The translations under genes were made by a program, and so were the position numbers. Shown here in pieces: positions 1 to 7,898 of a stretch of DNA of 64,000 nt; positions within the stretch are counted from its first letter, which is position 1; the number at the start of each line of letters is the position of its first letter. The DNA lies in contig NZ_RCCA01000002.1 of assembly GCF_003663845.1 (NCBI RefSeq), positions 124,001 through 188,000 of the forward strand. The letters run 5' to 3'. The notes below the pieces were generated by a model. It saw only the letters and a program-made list of their open reading frames with translations. It was not told the origin of the DNA and made no database searches. The stretch comes from Chryseobacterium sp. 7 (GTDB lineage: Bacteria; Bacteroidota; Bacteroidia; Flavobacteriales; Weeksellaceae).

Positions 1-707
1 ATTCTCTTCAAAATTTCAGGATCATACTGAAATGATCCCATTGCCAAAAGCTGTCGGATAATTCCATTTTTTGTCTTAGTATGTGTAAGTTCTTGCTCCA
101 ACAATATGGTTTCCATATTAGGATCAAAAACATATCCCGAACCTGAAATTCTTTCCGCAAAACGTATCTTCTCTTTCAGGTATTCTTCTTTATGAAGAAC
201 AGGATCAGCAGATCCTTGGGTCATCATTGCCATTACTTCAGGATCCGGCTTGGGTAGAGATGGATTCAAAGATGTAGACATGATGATTGTCAATGATAAA
301 ACTCTTTCCGGATAGTAAGAACCTAAAAGTTGTGCAATAATTCCTCCCATGGAACGTCCTGCAATATGAGCTTTTTTGATATTTAAATGATCAAGCAGTC
401 CAATGACATCATTCGCCATATCCATCAAAGAATAGGGTATATCTTCTTTACTGAGTACAGCAAAAACTTCTTCAATGCTTTTGTCAGAAGGAATTTCTAT
501 GTTGGAATTGAAAACAGAACTTCCGGAGTCTCTGTTATCAAAACGAATCACCCTGAATCCCTCTTCAACCAGCAGATTGCAGAACGCAATATCCCAACGG
601 ACCATCTGACTTCCTAATCCGGAAATTAATACAACATCCTGTTGATGGCCTTCTCCGAAAATTTCATAGCACAGGTCTACCTCTTTTATGCGGACAACTT
701 TCTTCAT
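1..707 (-). CDS. alpha/beta hydrolase (3' part beyond the window)
   Basis: Translating the minus strand from the ATG at 707 gives a protein starting MKKVVRIKEVDLCYEIFGEG that stays open to base 1, so at least 235 residues are present and the C-terminus is missing. It has the alpha/beta hydrolase pattern: an oxyanion-loop region (VLISGLGSQM), a conserved RFDNRDSG stretch, and the nucleophile elbow GRSMGG with the predicted catalytic Ser near residue 120. The Asp/His half of the triad is not fully visible. The start overlaps the stop of the preceding GIY-YIG-like gene by 4 bases (ATGA), so it is translationally coupled in a MarR-led operon. Substrate unknown; small esters or lactones are typical of the family. 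Confidence 0.85.
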   Translation of the reverse strand, partial: MKKVVRIKEVDLCYEIFGEGHQQDVVLISGLGSQMVRWDIAFCNLLVEEGFRVIRFDNRDSGSSVFNSNIEIPSDKSIEEVFAVLSKEDIPYSLMDMANDVIGLLDHLNIKKAHIAGRSMGGIIAQLLGSYYPERVLSLTIIMSTSLNPSLPKPDPEVMAMMTQGSADPVLHKEEYLKEKIRFAERISGSGYVFDPNMETILLEQELTHTKTKNGIIRQLLAMGSFQYDPEILKR

Positions 708-1048
708 GATGAATAGAATTCCCTGTTGCTTTCTGATATTAAAGTCTGTTCAGCCTTTCGTATCTCCTGGCGATAATTGATATATTCATTGTTCTGATCT
801 GGAACAATTACGGCAAATTCAAAAGTAAAAGAATCACTGCCCAATTCTGTCCATTCCTTTTGTAATTGTGAATGCTCAAACATTCCGCCGTTTAAAAGAA
901 ATTTCATCTTATTTACCAGTGCTTCCAGATTTAGAGAAGCCTGAATATATTTTTTCCCGGTTAAAGTATTGGTAACAGCAAGAACTCCCATCGTTGTTTT
1001 GTGGTCTTTTGCCTTTTCTCTCAACTGTTTCTTTAATGCATTTTTCAT
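704..1048 (-). CDS. GIY-YIG-like domain protein, degenerate motif
   Basis: This 114-residue protein matches the small stand-alone GIY-YIG-like family whose members pair a short nuclease-like domain with a helical tail (FxxG..HS.LQKEWTELG.DSF.FE). The hallmark motifs are altered: the first strand reads GVLAV where GIY is expected (about residues 21-25) and the second reads KKYIQAS where YIG is expected (about 32-38). Nuclease activity is therefore doubtful. It lies 7 bases after marR and overlaps the hydrolase gene by 4 bases, so all three are one operon. Family assignment rests on the overall pattern. The function in this operon is unknown. Confidence 0.6.
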   Translation of the reverse strand: MKNALKKQLREKAKDHKTTMGVLAVTNTLTGKKYIQASLNLEALVNKMKFLLNGGMFEHSQLQKEWTELGSDSFTFEFAVIVPDQNNEYINYRQEIRKAEQTLISESNREFYSS

Positions 1049-1055
1049 GTTTTCA

Positions 1056-1481
1056 TTATTGTATATTTCCTCCTAAATCAAATAGAAGCTCACTGATCAT
1101 TTTTAAAGATTTACCCTTTTTAGAAGAAAGAATTTCTTTAGCAATATGCTCAGCACTTATTTTAGCCTCTTCAAATATCTTTTTACCGCTAGGGGTGATG
1201 ACTACATAGCTTACTCGGGCATCCCTTTCGTTGGTTTCCCGGCCTACCAGTCCTGTTTTTTCCAGCGGATTCAATAATCGGGTGATTCCAGATGCAGTAA
1301 GACCTGTTTTTTCAGCAAGATCTATTCTTCGCATCCTGCTTTCCGATGAAGAATTAAGAATATAAAGAATAACAAAGTCATTGAATCCCAGGCCATGAAT
1401 ACTCAGAGCATCAAATTTTCTGGCGATTACAGACTGCAGTTTATTGATGTTTATTAAAAATAACAATTCCGTGCTTATCAT
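1056..1481 (-). CDS. MarR-family transcriptional regulator
   Basis: 141 residues, the usual MarR length. It has a dimerisation helix at the N-terminus, a winged helix-turn-helix in the middle (RRIDLAEKTGLTASGITRLL, residues about 50-70) and the wing motif VGRETNERDARVSYVVITPSGKKIF, including the conserved DxR signature. MarR proteins are dimers that usually repress their own operon and are released by small phenolic or oxidising ligands. Here the gene leads an operon with a GIY-YIG-like protein and a hydrolase. A palindrome typical of MarR operators lies between the predicted transcription start and the start codon. The ligand cannot be predicted. Confidence 0.88.
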   Translation of the reverse strand: MISTELLFLININKLQSVIARKFDALSIHGLGFNDFVILYILNSSSESRMRRIDLAEKTGLTASGITRLLNPLEKTGLVGRETNERDARVSYVVITPSGKKIFEEAKISAEHIAKEILSSKKGKSLKMISELLFDLGGNIQ

Positions 1482-1491
1482 TGAAAAGTAT

Positions 1492-1503
1492 TTGAGTTAT
1501 CAA
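1492..1503 (-). promoter_or_regulatory. MarR-type palindromic operator
   Basis: On the minus strand this reads TTGATAACTCAA, an inverted repeat TTGA-N4-TCAA. It sits just downstream of the predicted promoter and about 10 bases before the marR start codon. MarR-family dimers commonly bind palindromes of this form. Autorepression is inferred from position. Confidence 0.5.
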
Positions 1504-1517
1504 GTATTTTTGTTTTG

Positions 1518-1545
1518 CAAATATATAAAATTTAACGAATTACAA
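1518..1545 (-). promoter_or_regulatory. flavobacterial promoter of the marR operon
   Basis: Minus strand: TTG (1545-1543), 17 bases, TATATTTG (1525-1518). This matches the Bacteroidota consensus TTG-N17-23-TANNTTTG exactly. The predicted start is near 1512, giving a leader of about 30 bases that contains the palindrome. Confidence 0.7.
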
Positions 1546-1983
1546 TCCTGTTTTTACTATTTTAAAGAAAATTAACGTATCAGTACCGTAAAATGGTATT
1601 AGCTTAGAGCATGATAATTCTTAAAATTAAGACACCAAATAATGTGTAAATGCTAAAATAGAAAGCTTTTATCCTGTTTTTTATTAATATATCTTTAAAC
1701 AGGGAATTGTTGTTGTGCTATCAATTGCATTGTAGTAGCTGTTTTATTAACTTAATATTTTGTTAAAAAATTCACTTTAATGGGATAATTTACTGTCTGT
1801 CAGTCATTTTTTTTTATTTTAGCGGACAAGAATGAATTTATGTTTATTGATGGAGGTTTTGAGGGATTATATTTAAACTGTAAAATAAAGAATATGACTC
1901 CTTTTTTTGAAAAACTTACACCAAAAGATAAAAAGAAGTGGTTAATCATTTAAAAGCATACTAATAAAATACATAGATAGAAT
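1546..1983. other. intergenic region, no clear gene
   Basis: AT-rich spacer between the divergent marR operon and the next plus-strand ORF. A 19-codon reading frame at 1894-1953 (begins MTPFFEKLTP, ends TAA) could be a remnant of an N-terminus, but nothing supports its translation. No terminator or RNA gene was recognised. Confidence 0.4.
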
Positions 1984-2604
1984 ATGATTTCTATGTTGAC
2001 TTCTTTGATGGGCTGCAAAGCTGAAAATAGGTCCGGATATGGAATAATACCGGCTTATTTTGCCGTCCACTTCTTTGAAAAAAAATATCCTCCTGAAAAT
2101 GTCTCTTTTCTGAACAATTTATTCAGTTCTAATGAAGGTGTTTATGATAATGACCTATTCAAAATTTTATATTGGAAATCCAGTTTTTCAGATTTTATTT
2201 TAACAATAAAAAATAATAAAATTTTGTTATATGCTGAATATCAGTATGGAATTAATGAAAACGTGAAGTCTGATAATACTTGGACAAACCTGAATTTACC
2301 TTCCTTGTATAGACTGTATTTATTTCTGTTTCAGGGACTGTTTAATAATTATAAAACGCTCTCTGGTACGGCTTTTGAAGCCTTATTTAACAAGGCTGTT
2401 TTGGATGATTTAAAGGAAAAAGAACAGGAAACAATAATCGGTAAAAAGATCAGACTGGCATGTGTACCTGCAAAAAGATCAGGAGATCATGTTTTAAACT
2501 TTATCAATTTGATTAACAGTTATAAATATATTTTTGAAAAACTGCTGAGACCCATTCTTTCAGCCGTTGAAAAGCCTGTTTTTAATCATAAAAAAGCTAT
2601 CTGA
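1984..2604 (+). CDS. hypothetical protein, possibly a decaying gene
   Basis: 206 residues with no family I recognise. The composition is that of a soluble globular protein with many aromatic residues (SGYGIIPAYFAVHFFEKKYP near the N-terminus). The 3' end looks damaged. After the stop at 2602-2604 another frame, joined at a run of six A (2590-2595), continues with protein-like sequence (KLSEHYDKL, one in-frame TAA at 2621, then KQNLRELAEAFSRLLKEWKK up to 2686). One frameshift and one nonsense change would explain this. The gene sits 119 bases before the DUF6493 gene and may belong to that operon. It may still be expressed as a shortened protein. Confidence 0.5.
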   Translation: MISMLTSLMGCKAENRSGYGIIPAYFAVHFFEKKYPPENVSFLNNLFSSNEGVYDNDLFKILYWKSSFSDFILTIKNNKILLYAEYQYGINENVKSDNTWTNLNLPSLYRLYLFLFQGLFNNYKTLSGTAFEALFNKAVLDDLKEKEQETIIGKKIRLACVPAKRSGDHVLNFINLINSYKYIFEKLLRPILSAVEKPVFNHKKAI

Positions 2605-2723
2605 GCATTATGATAAACTGTAAAAGCAAAACCTGCGGGAATTGGCTGAAGCCTTTAGCAGACTGCTTAAAGAATGGAAAAAATAAATAACCTGAAACAA
2701 ATTATACATCAAATTAGAAGCAC

Positions 2724-5420
2724 ATGAAAGAAAGACTTTATGAGATCCTTAATGAGGAAAAAATACATGAGATTATCCCCTTTCTAAAAGAGCTTAGTAT
2801 TGAAGAAAGGAAAACATTGGTGCCGTCTATCAAGAAAATGGATCGCGAGATCAGTAAAATAGTAATGACTAAAAACTCCTACCATACGGCAGGATCTGTG
2901 AATCAGCATTCCATTATAGATATTGCTTCGTTTGTCTGTATGGACAAGAAGAACTTCGGTAAAAACTACTGGAGCCTCTTCCGTAATGCCGAACAAACCG
3001 AGCAGATATTGGAATGGGGGTGCCCAGATTGGTTTTCAGATTTTATCAATGAATCTGTGGAAGCTGAATTTACTGCATTTAATTATATAGATATTTTGGA
3101 ATGGACGGAAAAAGGTTACGTGCAGCCTAATCCTGAATTGCTTGGGCATCACCTGAGTAATTATCCTGCAGATCTGGATGATCATCCGGAAACTCTTAAT
3201 ACCCATTTTTGGTATCTTTGTGAATATCCCTCTAAATCTTTACCATTCCGTAAAGAATGGTTTCCCATCGTTCAAAAGCTTATTGCTGAAAAGAAAATTG
3301 AAAGAAAAAGATTCCTGAGAGAATGTCTTCTGGCTTCCAACAGGAACTTTAATAAAAACGTCACAGGCTGGTTTATGGATGCATTTACTTCATTAAAACC
3401 AACAGAAGAAGAACTGTCTGATCTGCAGGATGATTTGCTTGCAGGATTAGCTTCTTCACAGTCAAAAGCCGTGAATACCATATTATCACATTTGAAAAAA
3501 ATAGTGGGAACTTCTGGTTTTAAGCATGATGAATTTTCACATTATCTTCCCAATCTGCTGAGCTCAGAGGTGAAAACAGTAGTGGTTTCCAGTTTAGTCC
3601 TTACGGAAAAAATATTTCAACGGAAGAAAATGGATCCTGAAATGCTGGGAATGGCTTTAAGTTCTGCCTTTGTAAGCAAAGACGACGGTATACAGTCGAA
3701 AGCCGCGAAGATCATTCTTAAATATATTCCGGTGTCAGAAAATATGGTAGAGGCACTTTCTCATTATTCAGATAATATACTGACGAATATACGCCCTCTT
3801 TTGGTAAAATATATTGTAGATGAACAACAGGAACTGGAATCTATAGCTTCGGAAAAACTGTTGCTTACTGGGGATGAAAATGCAGTGCAGGTGCTTCAGA
3901 ATTTTGAGGATCTGATGTTCTATCTTCCTTTGGCAATGGATGATCCGTACAGTTATCATTGTGATATCGCTTTAACTGGATTTGTCAAATTTGCCGGAGA
4001 TGTAGATGCTGAATCTGTGAAACTGATAGAACCTGTATTCTTGAAAGCCTGTAAAACCATTGCGAAATGGGAAGTTCCTTATCTGAATGTTTTACTGTGT
4101 AATGCTATCATCAATTATGGACTGAATTTGATGGAAAAATATCCTGTTCAGCTCAAAAATCTGGAAAAAATATATCAGAAAACTAAAGAGGAAGAAGCTG
4201 CCAGAGAATCTTATTCAACCTATCAAAAAAAATTAGGCCCAATAGAAGAGGTTGGAGCAGATTGTCCCGCGAGACAAGCATTTAAGGAAATTGCAGTCTA
4301 TACTCTTGAAAAAATAAAATCTGGAGATAAAATTCCTCTGTTATTCCCAATCACCCATGCTCCATGCTGGATTTCTCCATTAATTTTGGTGGATAGATTG
4401 GAGGGTTATCAAAAGAATAATGTGGAGCCTCACCATCTGGATATTCAGCTGGCGTTGCAGCGTTGTGCACTGGATGATACCTCAAAAGCCATTGTAGAAG
4501 TTGAGAAAAGATTAAAAGGCGAATACAGGGAACTACTGCTTTTTTTCTTTGGTAAAAATAAAAAACCAGAAGGAAGCTTGACACATCCTTCATGGTGGAT
4601 GACGGCCGGAATTACCCGCTCGCCGGAAACTGTTTTTGAGGAGTTCAACGGCTTTGGATATGATAACATTCCTGCGGAATTCTTTTCTGGAGCTTATGAC
4701 TGGAAAACCATTGACAATAAGAAAAACTCATATTATCCGGTAGAGCTCAATATTGTTATTCCAACTTATCATCTTGAAAGGAGAAAAGATCCTTTGTTCA
4801 TGGAATATTTTGTTGCCGAACAAAAGGAACTGAACGAAATACCAGCACTCTTACTATGCTTTCCTAATACCCCGGCAAATGCATTGGCGAAGGTGATCAA
4901 GTACTGTCTTTTCTATTCCGGAATTGCAGAGGTTTTCGAAAGAAGCCTCGTTTTGAACACAGCCAATGCACTTTATCAGATCAAAAAGCCATTGGATGAA
5001 GTGGGTTATCTGTTTTTAGGAACTATTTTTCTGGACAGTGATAAGACCATCCGGGGAACAGCAGCTGAAATCTGGCTTGAACATGTTTCCAGCCAGATGA
5101 TGGATAATGCATGGTTGGGAAGAGTAATTGGCTTGCACGAAAAGCTGGAATGGGCACCGGTTAAAAGATTAACAGATCTTATGCAGCATCATATGCTGAA
5201 TGTAAGTAAAAATCATAATATTGCTTTAGAGGAATTGATTTCCAATATGCTGCTTCAAATGGATACACCAGTGACCAATCTGAAAAAGATTCTGGAAATC
5301 TACCATGAAGTATTGGCTTTGAACCATTCAACAGCTCATAAAGAAGTCATCGAAAAATTAAACAACTGGAAAGAAAACTCGAGTCTGAAAAAAATCTGCA
5401 ATCTTCTTCTGAAAAAATAA
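2724..5420 (+). CDS. DUF6493-family protein
   Basis: A large cytoplasmic protein of 898 residues, rich in Leu, Lys and Glu and predicted to be almost all helical, with no signal peptide. The sequence style (repeated amphipathic helices, e.g. LNEEKIHEIIPFLKELSIEERKTLVPSIKKM at the N-terminus and further pairs throughout) suggests a HEAT-like solenoid. It agrees with the DUF6493 family I associate with Bacteroidota and Actinobacteria next to SWIM zinc-finger genes. The stop is followed after 3 bases by the SWIM protein start, so the two are surely cotranscribed. No catalytic motif was seen. A scaffold role is a guess. Confidence 0.7.
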   Translation: MKERLYEILNEEKIHEIIPFLKELSIEERKTLVPSIKKMDREISKIVMTKNSYHTAGSVNQHSIIDIASFVCMDKKNFGKNYWSLFRNAEQTEQILEWGCPDWFSDFINESVEAEFTAFNYIDILEWTEKGYVQPNPELLGHHLSNYPADLDDHPETLNTHFWYLCEYPSKSLPFRKEWFPIVQKLIAEKKIERKRFLRECLLASNRNFNKNVTGWFMDAFTSLKPTEEELSDLQDDLLAGLASSQSKAVNTILSHLKKIVGTSGFKHDEFSHYLPNLLSSEVKTVVVSSLVLTEKIFQRKKMDPEMLGMALSSAFVSKDDGIQSKAAKIILKYIPVSENMVEALSHYSDNILTNIRPLLVKYIVDEQQELESIASEKLLLTGDENAVQVLQNFEDLMFYLPLAMDDPYSYHCDIALTGFVKFAGDVDAESVKLIEPVFLKACKTIAKWEVPYLNVLLCNAIINYGLNLMEKYPVQLKNLEKIYQKTKEEEAARESYSTYQKKLGPIEEVGADCPARQAFKEIAVYTLEKIKSGDKIPLLFPITHAPCWISPLILVDRLEGYQKNNVEPHHLDIQLALQRCALDDTSKAIVEVEKRLKGEYRELLLFFFGKNKKPEGSLTHPSWWMTAGITRSPETVFEEFNGFGYDNIPAEFFSGAYDWKTIDNKKNSYYPVELNIVIPTYHLERRKDPLFMEYFVAEQKELNEIPALLLCFPNTPANALAKVIKYCLFYSGIAEVFERSLVLNTANALYQIKKPLDEVGYLFLGTIFLDSDKTIRGTAAEIWLEHVSSQMMDNAWLGRVIGLHEKLEWAPVKRLTDLMQHHMLNVSKNHNIALEELISNMLLQMDTPVTNLKKILEIYHEVLALNHSTAHKEVIEKLNNWKENSSLKKICNLLLKK

Positions 5421-5423
5421 ATT

Positions 5424-6767
5424 ATGGAAGATACGCTTATTTACAATTATTCAGGAGCATCGTCTCTACTGAAGAAGGGGGCTCTTGAAGAATTATTTCT
5501 TGCCCAATATAGTGAGATACATAAAAATACCGATATCCCTTGTTTTTTCTGGGGAAATGTGGGGCAGCCTTTTATTTTGGCGCGATGTCTGATCACGCTT
5601 TCCAATATTGTGAGATCCAGCTTTAGCCTGTCGCCATTTCAGATGACACTTCTTAAAGATCCGATCGTAACGGCAGGAAATGAAAGATTAAGGTTTGAAG
5701 GGTTTTCTCACTGCGGCGGAGTTTATGCAAGAATAGATGTGACGCCTGATGGGCTGGATGGAGAATTTCTGGAAAACGGAACTACGAACGTAGATTTTAA
5801 TCAACCTATGATCAACGCACTGGGAAGCATTCGTCCGAATGAAAAAATTATGCTTTCTATAGGTGAAAAAGAAGTAGGACTCTACAAAGAAGAAGAAAAA
5901 ATAATAGAAAGAAAAGTTCCTTTACCTGTAAAATGGATCAAAGGTTTGGGAACAGTTCAGGTATACTTATCAGAGTCAGAAAAACGCCATACATTCAATA
6001 AAATCCAGACACAGCAATTGTTTCGCGCAATGCCGAAAGGAGTGATAAAGACAGATTATTATTTAATTGTCAGAGGAAATAAACCCATTTTTTCTCCCGT
6101 AAAATCTGTAGATTCTGTTTGTATAGGAGGGCTTCACAGGCTTAGGCTTTTAGAACCGCTTCTTCCTTATATTGATAGTATGCAGGTTTTCCCCCATATA
6201 AATATGCAGTCTACCACATGGCAGCTCAATATGGGAAATATCAGATTCAGTTTTTCTCTGTCAAGAGAATCCTGGAGAGGCTTTTCCGGAGAAGGAGCAA
6301 TTTTGGACAACCTGATTTCAGAGGTTTCAGATGACTGGATTGATGCTTTGGATAAATATGCTTACGTCAATCAGTCTTTCAACCCTTCGAAACTTGTATT
6401 GGAAGAAAATGTAAGCTTTGAGAACACTAAAAATATTACTGGAAGGCTCGCTGCAATGGGTTTGCTGGGTTACGATCTTGATGACAGAGAATTTTTCTAC
6501 CGCAGACTTCCTTTTAAATTAAGCCGTATTATCGGACTTAACCCCCGCATAAAGAATGCTGAAAAACTTATAGAGGACGGAAAAGTAGAAATTTTAAATA
6601 ACAGTAAAAAAAGAACAGAAGCCAGAGTTGAAGGATCCGGCGTTCACCACACAATAATCATTGAAGAAGAAAGAGAACGCTGTACCTGTGAATGGTTCAG
6701 TAAATATCAGGGAGAAAGAGGTCCCTGCAAACATGTATTGGCAGTAAAAAAACTGGTAAATATTTAA
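5424..6767 (+). CDS. SWIM zinc finger protein
   Basis: 447 residues. The extreme C-terminus carries a complete SWIM zinc-binding motif CxC-x12-CxH (C420, C422, C435, H437; CTCEW...GPCKHVLAVKKL). SWIM domains bind zinc and are linked to DNA or protein contacts. The preceding 400 residues have no family I can name. The gene begins 3 bases after the DUF6493 gene. In many bacteria similar SWIM proteins sit with MoxR-type ATPases and VWA proteins. Here no such ATPase is adjacent, but a VWA-containing TROVE gene follows 1.1 kb downstream behind its own promoter. Confidence 0.8.
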   Translation: MEDTLIYNYSGASSLLKKGALEELFLAQYSEIHKNTDIPCFFWGNVGQPFILARCLITLSNIVRSSFSLSPFQMTLLKDPIVTAGNERLRFEGFSHCGGVYARIDVTPDGLDGEFLENGTTNVDFNQPMINALGSIRPNEKIMLSIGEKEVGLYKEEEKIIERKVPLPVKWIKGLGTVQVYLSESEKRHTFNKIQTQQLFRAMPKGVIKTDYYLIVRGNKPIFSPVKSVDSVCIGGLHRLRLLEPLLPYIDSMQVFPHINMQSTTWQLNMGNIRFSFSLSRESWRGFSGEGAILDNLISEVSDDWIDALDKYAYVNQSFNPSKLVLEENVSFENTKNITGRLAAMGLLGYDLDDREFFYRRLPFKLSRIIGLNPRIKNAEKLIEDGKVEILNNSKKRTEARVEGSGVHHTIIIEEERERCTCEWFSKYQGERGPCKHVLAVKKLVNI

Positions 6768-6865
6768 AAACTGCTGATGTTCGCCTTATTATTTTGTTGA
6801 CAATCGCAAAGGCGCGAAACTTCATTTCTCGTGCCTCTGCGTTGTATTATTTAAAATATATTATG

Positions 6866-7318
6866 TCAGTTTCCTGTTTGTTTCATCCATTCTTCATAGC
6901 TAAGTACTCCCAGTTCCGGTCTGCCCTCACCATCCAAAATAGAAATAAACTCAAGCTGGTTTCCATCAGGGTCATTAAAATAAATAGCCAGTGCGGGCAT
7001 CCACGCAAATACCATGGGCTCAATGCTTCCGTTTTTGAGAAAATTGTAGGGTTGTAAATTTTTTTTCTCCAGAAATTCCACAGAATAATTCAAAATATCC
7101 TCTTTACTGCTGGTAAAAGCAAAATGTCTGGTCTGAAGATTCTCTTTCTGTTCCCACAATCCTAACATAAATTCTTTCCCTTCCCCAACCCATAAAAAGG
7201 CAATAGGTCTGGTTTCATCTCTGTGAGCCAATTTAAGCCCTAATACTTCCGTATAAAATTGTATTGCATTTTCCAGATCGCTCACCTGAACATGAGTCTC
7301 ATATATTCCTTTAATCAT
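6866..7318 (-). CDS. VOC-family (glyoxalase/dioxygenase fold) protein
   Basis: 150 residues with one pair of beta-alpha-beta-beta-beta modules. The N-terminal module has YETHVQVSDLENAIQFYTEVLGLKL and the C-terminal one has LAIYFNDPDGNQLEFISI, both diagnostic of the vicinal-oxygen-chelate family. His in ETHV and Glu in LEFI are the likely metal ligands. Substrates of this superfamily range from methylglyoxal adducts to fosfomycin and aromatic ring compounds, and nothing here decides among them. The gene stands alone, convergent with the SWIM operon. Confidence 0.8.
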   Translation of the reverse strand: MIKGIYETHVQVSDLENAIQFYTEVLGLKLAHRDETRPIAFLWVGEGKEFMLGLWEQKENLQTRHFAFTSSKEDILNYSVEFLEKKNLQPYNFLKNGSIEPMVFAWMPALAIYFNDPDGNQLEFISILDGEGRPELGVLSYEEWMKQTGN

Positions 7319-7414
7319 AGCTTAATTTTAATTATAACAAAGCTAAAAAACCGTTCCCGTAAAACTTAGCATAGATGATTTCTTTAATGAAAACGAATGA
7401 TAGAAGGAGTTTAT

Positions 7415-7463
7415 AATTAGGAATTAGGAATTAGGAATTAGGAATTAGGAATTAGGAATTAGA
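7415..7463 (+). repeat. tandem heptamer repeat AATTAGG x7
   Basis: Six perfect consecutive copies of AATTAGG and a seventh ending AATTAGA, in the spacer upstream of the TROVE gene. Such a run is prone to slipped-strand copy change. It lies about 340 bases before the TROVE promoter, so an effect on that gene is not obvious. Confidence 0.9.
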
Positions 7464-7497
7464 TTGTTATTAAATTTCAATATTTGTTTTAATGTTG

Positions 7498-7536
7498 ATT
7501 CAATAGAGGTGGGCTTTAGCCTGCTTAATAAATTAT
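7498..7536 (+). repeat. 39-bp intergenic repeat, copy 1
   Basis: A 39-base unit starting ATTCAATAGAGGTGGGC and ending AATAAATTAT, with a palindromic core (GGGC...GCCTGC). It recurs at 7630-7668. This resembles the small palindromic repeats scattered through flavobacterial intergenic DNA. Confidence 0.65.
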
Positions 7537-7629
7537 GACTTCATCCGCCGAAATCGGTTTAAAAAACTTTCTCATAATATCTGTGTTTATCTGTGCAATC
7601 TGCGGTAGAAATACTATTAACATAGTATT

Positions 7630-7668
7630 ATTCAATAGAAGTGGGCATTAGGTCGCCTAATAAATTAT
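7630..7668 (+). repeat. 39-bp intergenic repeat, copy 2
   Basis: Second copy of the unit at 7498-7536, same orientation and length, with differences in the central GGGC...CGCC part. The copies are 93 bases apart. The rest of the 7319-7800 spacer holds no gene. Confidence 0.65.
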
Positions 7669-7802
7669 CCATTATTCATCTGGCTTTAACCAAAACTTAA
7701 AATCTGCGTAATCCTATCAAATCCGTTTAGCTATTCAAAATAAATCCCCCTCATAATCACTTTTCAAAAATAAAAAATCAAAAAATTCAAAGAAAAATAT
7801 TC

Positions 7803-7838
7803 TACGCAAAAAGGTTGCGTAACACTGTTTTTACTTTG
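7803..7838 (+). promoter_or_regulatory. operator-promoter of the TROVE operon (perfect inverted repeat)
   Basis: TACGCAA (7803-7809), 5 bases, TTGCGTA (7815-7821): a perfect inverted repeat. Nine bases later comes TTACTTTG (7831-7838), one mismatch from TANNTTTG. The same inverted repeat, 9-base gap and -7 box occur at 9998-10033, 10216-10251 and 10364-10399 in front of the RNA array. The TTG of the right arm lies only 13 bases from the -7 box, closer than a normal -33 spacing, which fits dependence on an activator bound at the repeat. Confidence 0.75.
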
Positions 7839-7898
7839 CATCAGAAATCAGAAAGGAAGTATCAATCCTTCCCATGTTGAACAATAAAAACAGTAACC

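Noticed and set aside
7415..7463. CRISPR array
   Set aside because: The unit is only 7 bases, directly tandem with no spacers, and no cas genes are in the window.
7803..7838. Sigma-54 promoter for the TROVE operon, as in enterobacteria with RtcR
   Set aside because: No GG-N10-GC pair with proper flanks is present, and the repeated element fits a palindrome plus TANNTTTG instead.
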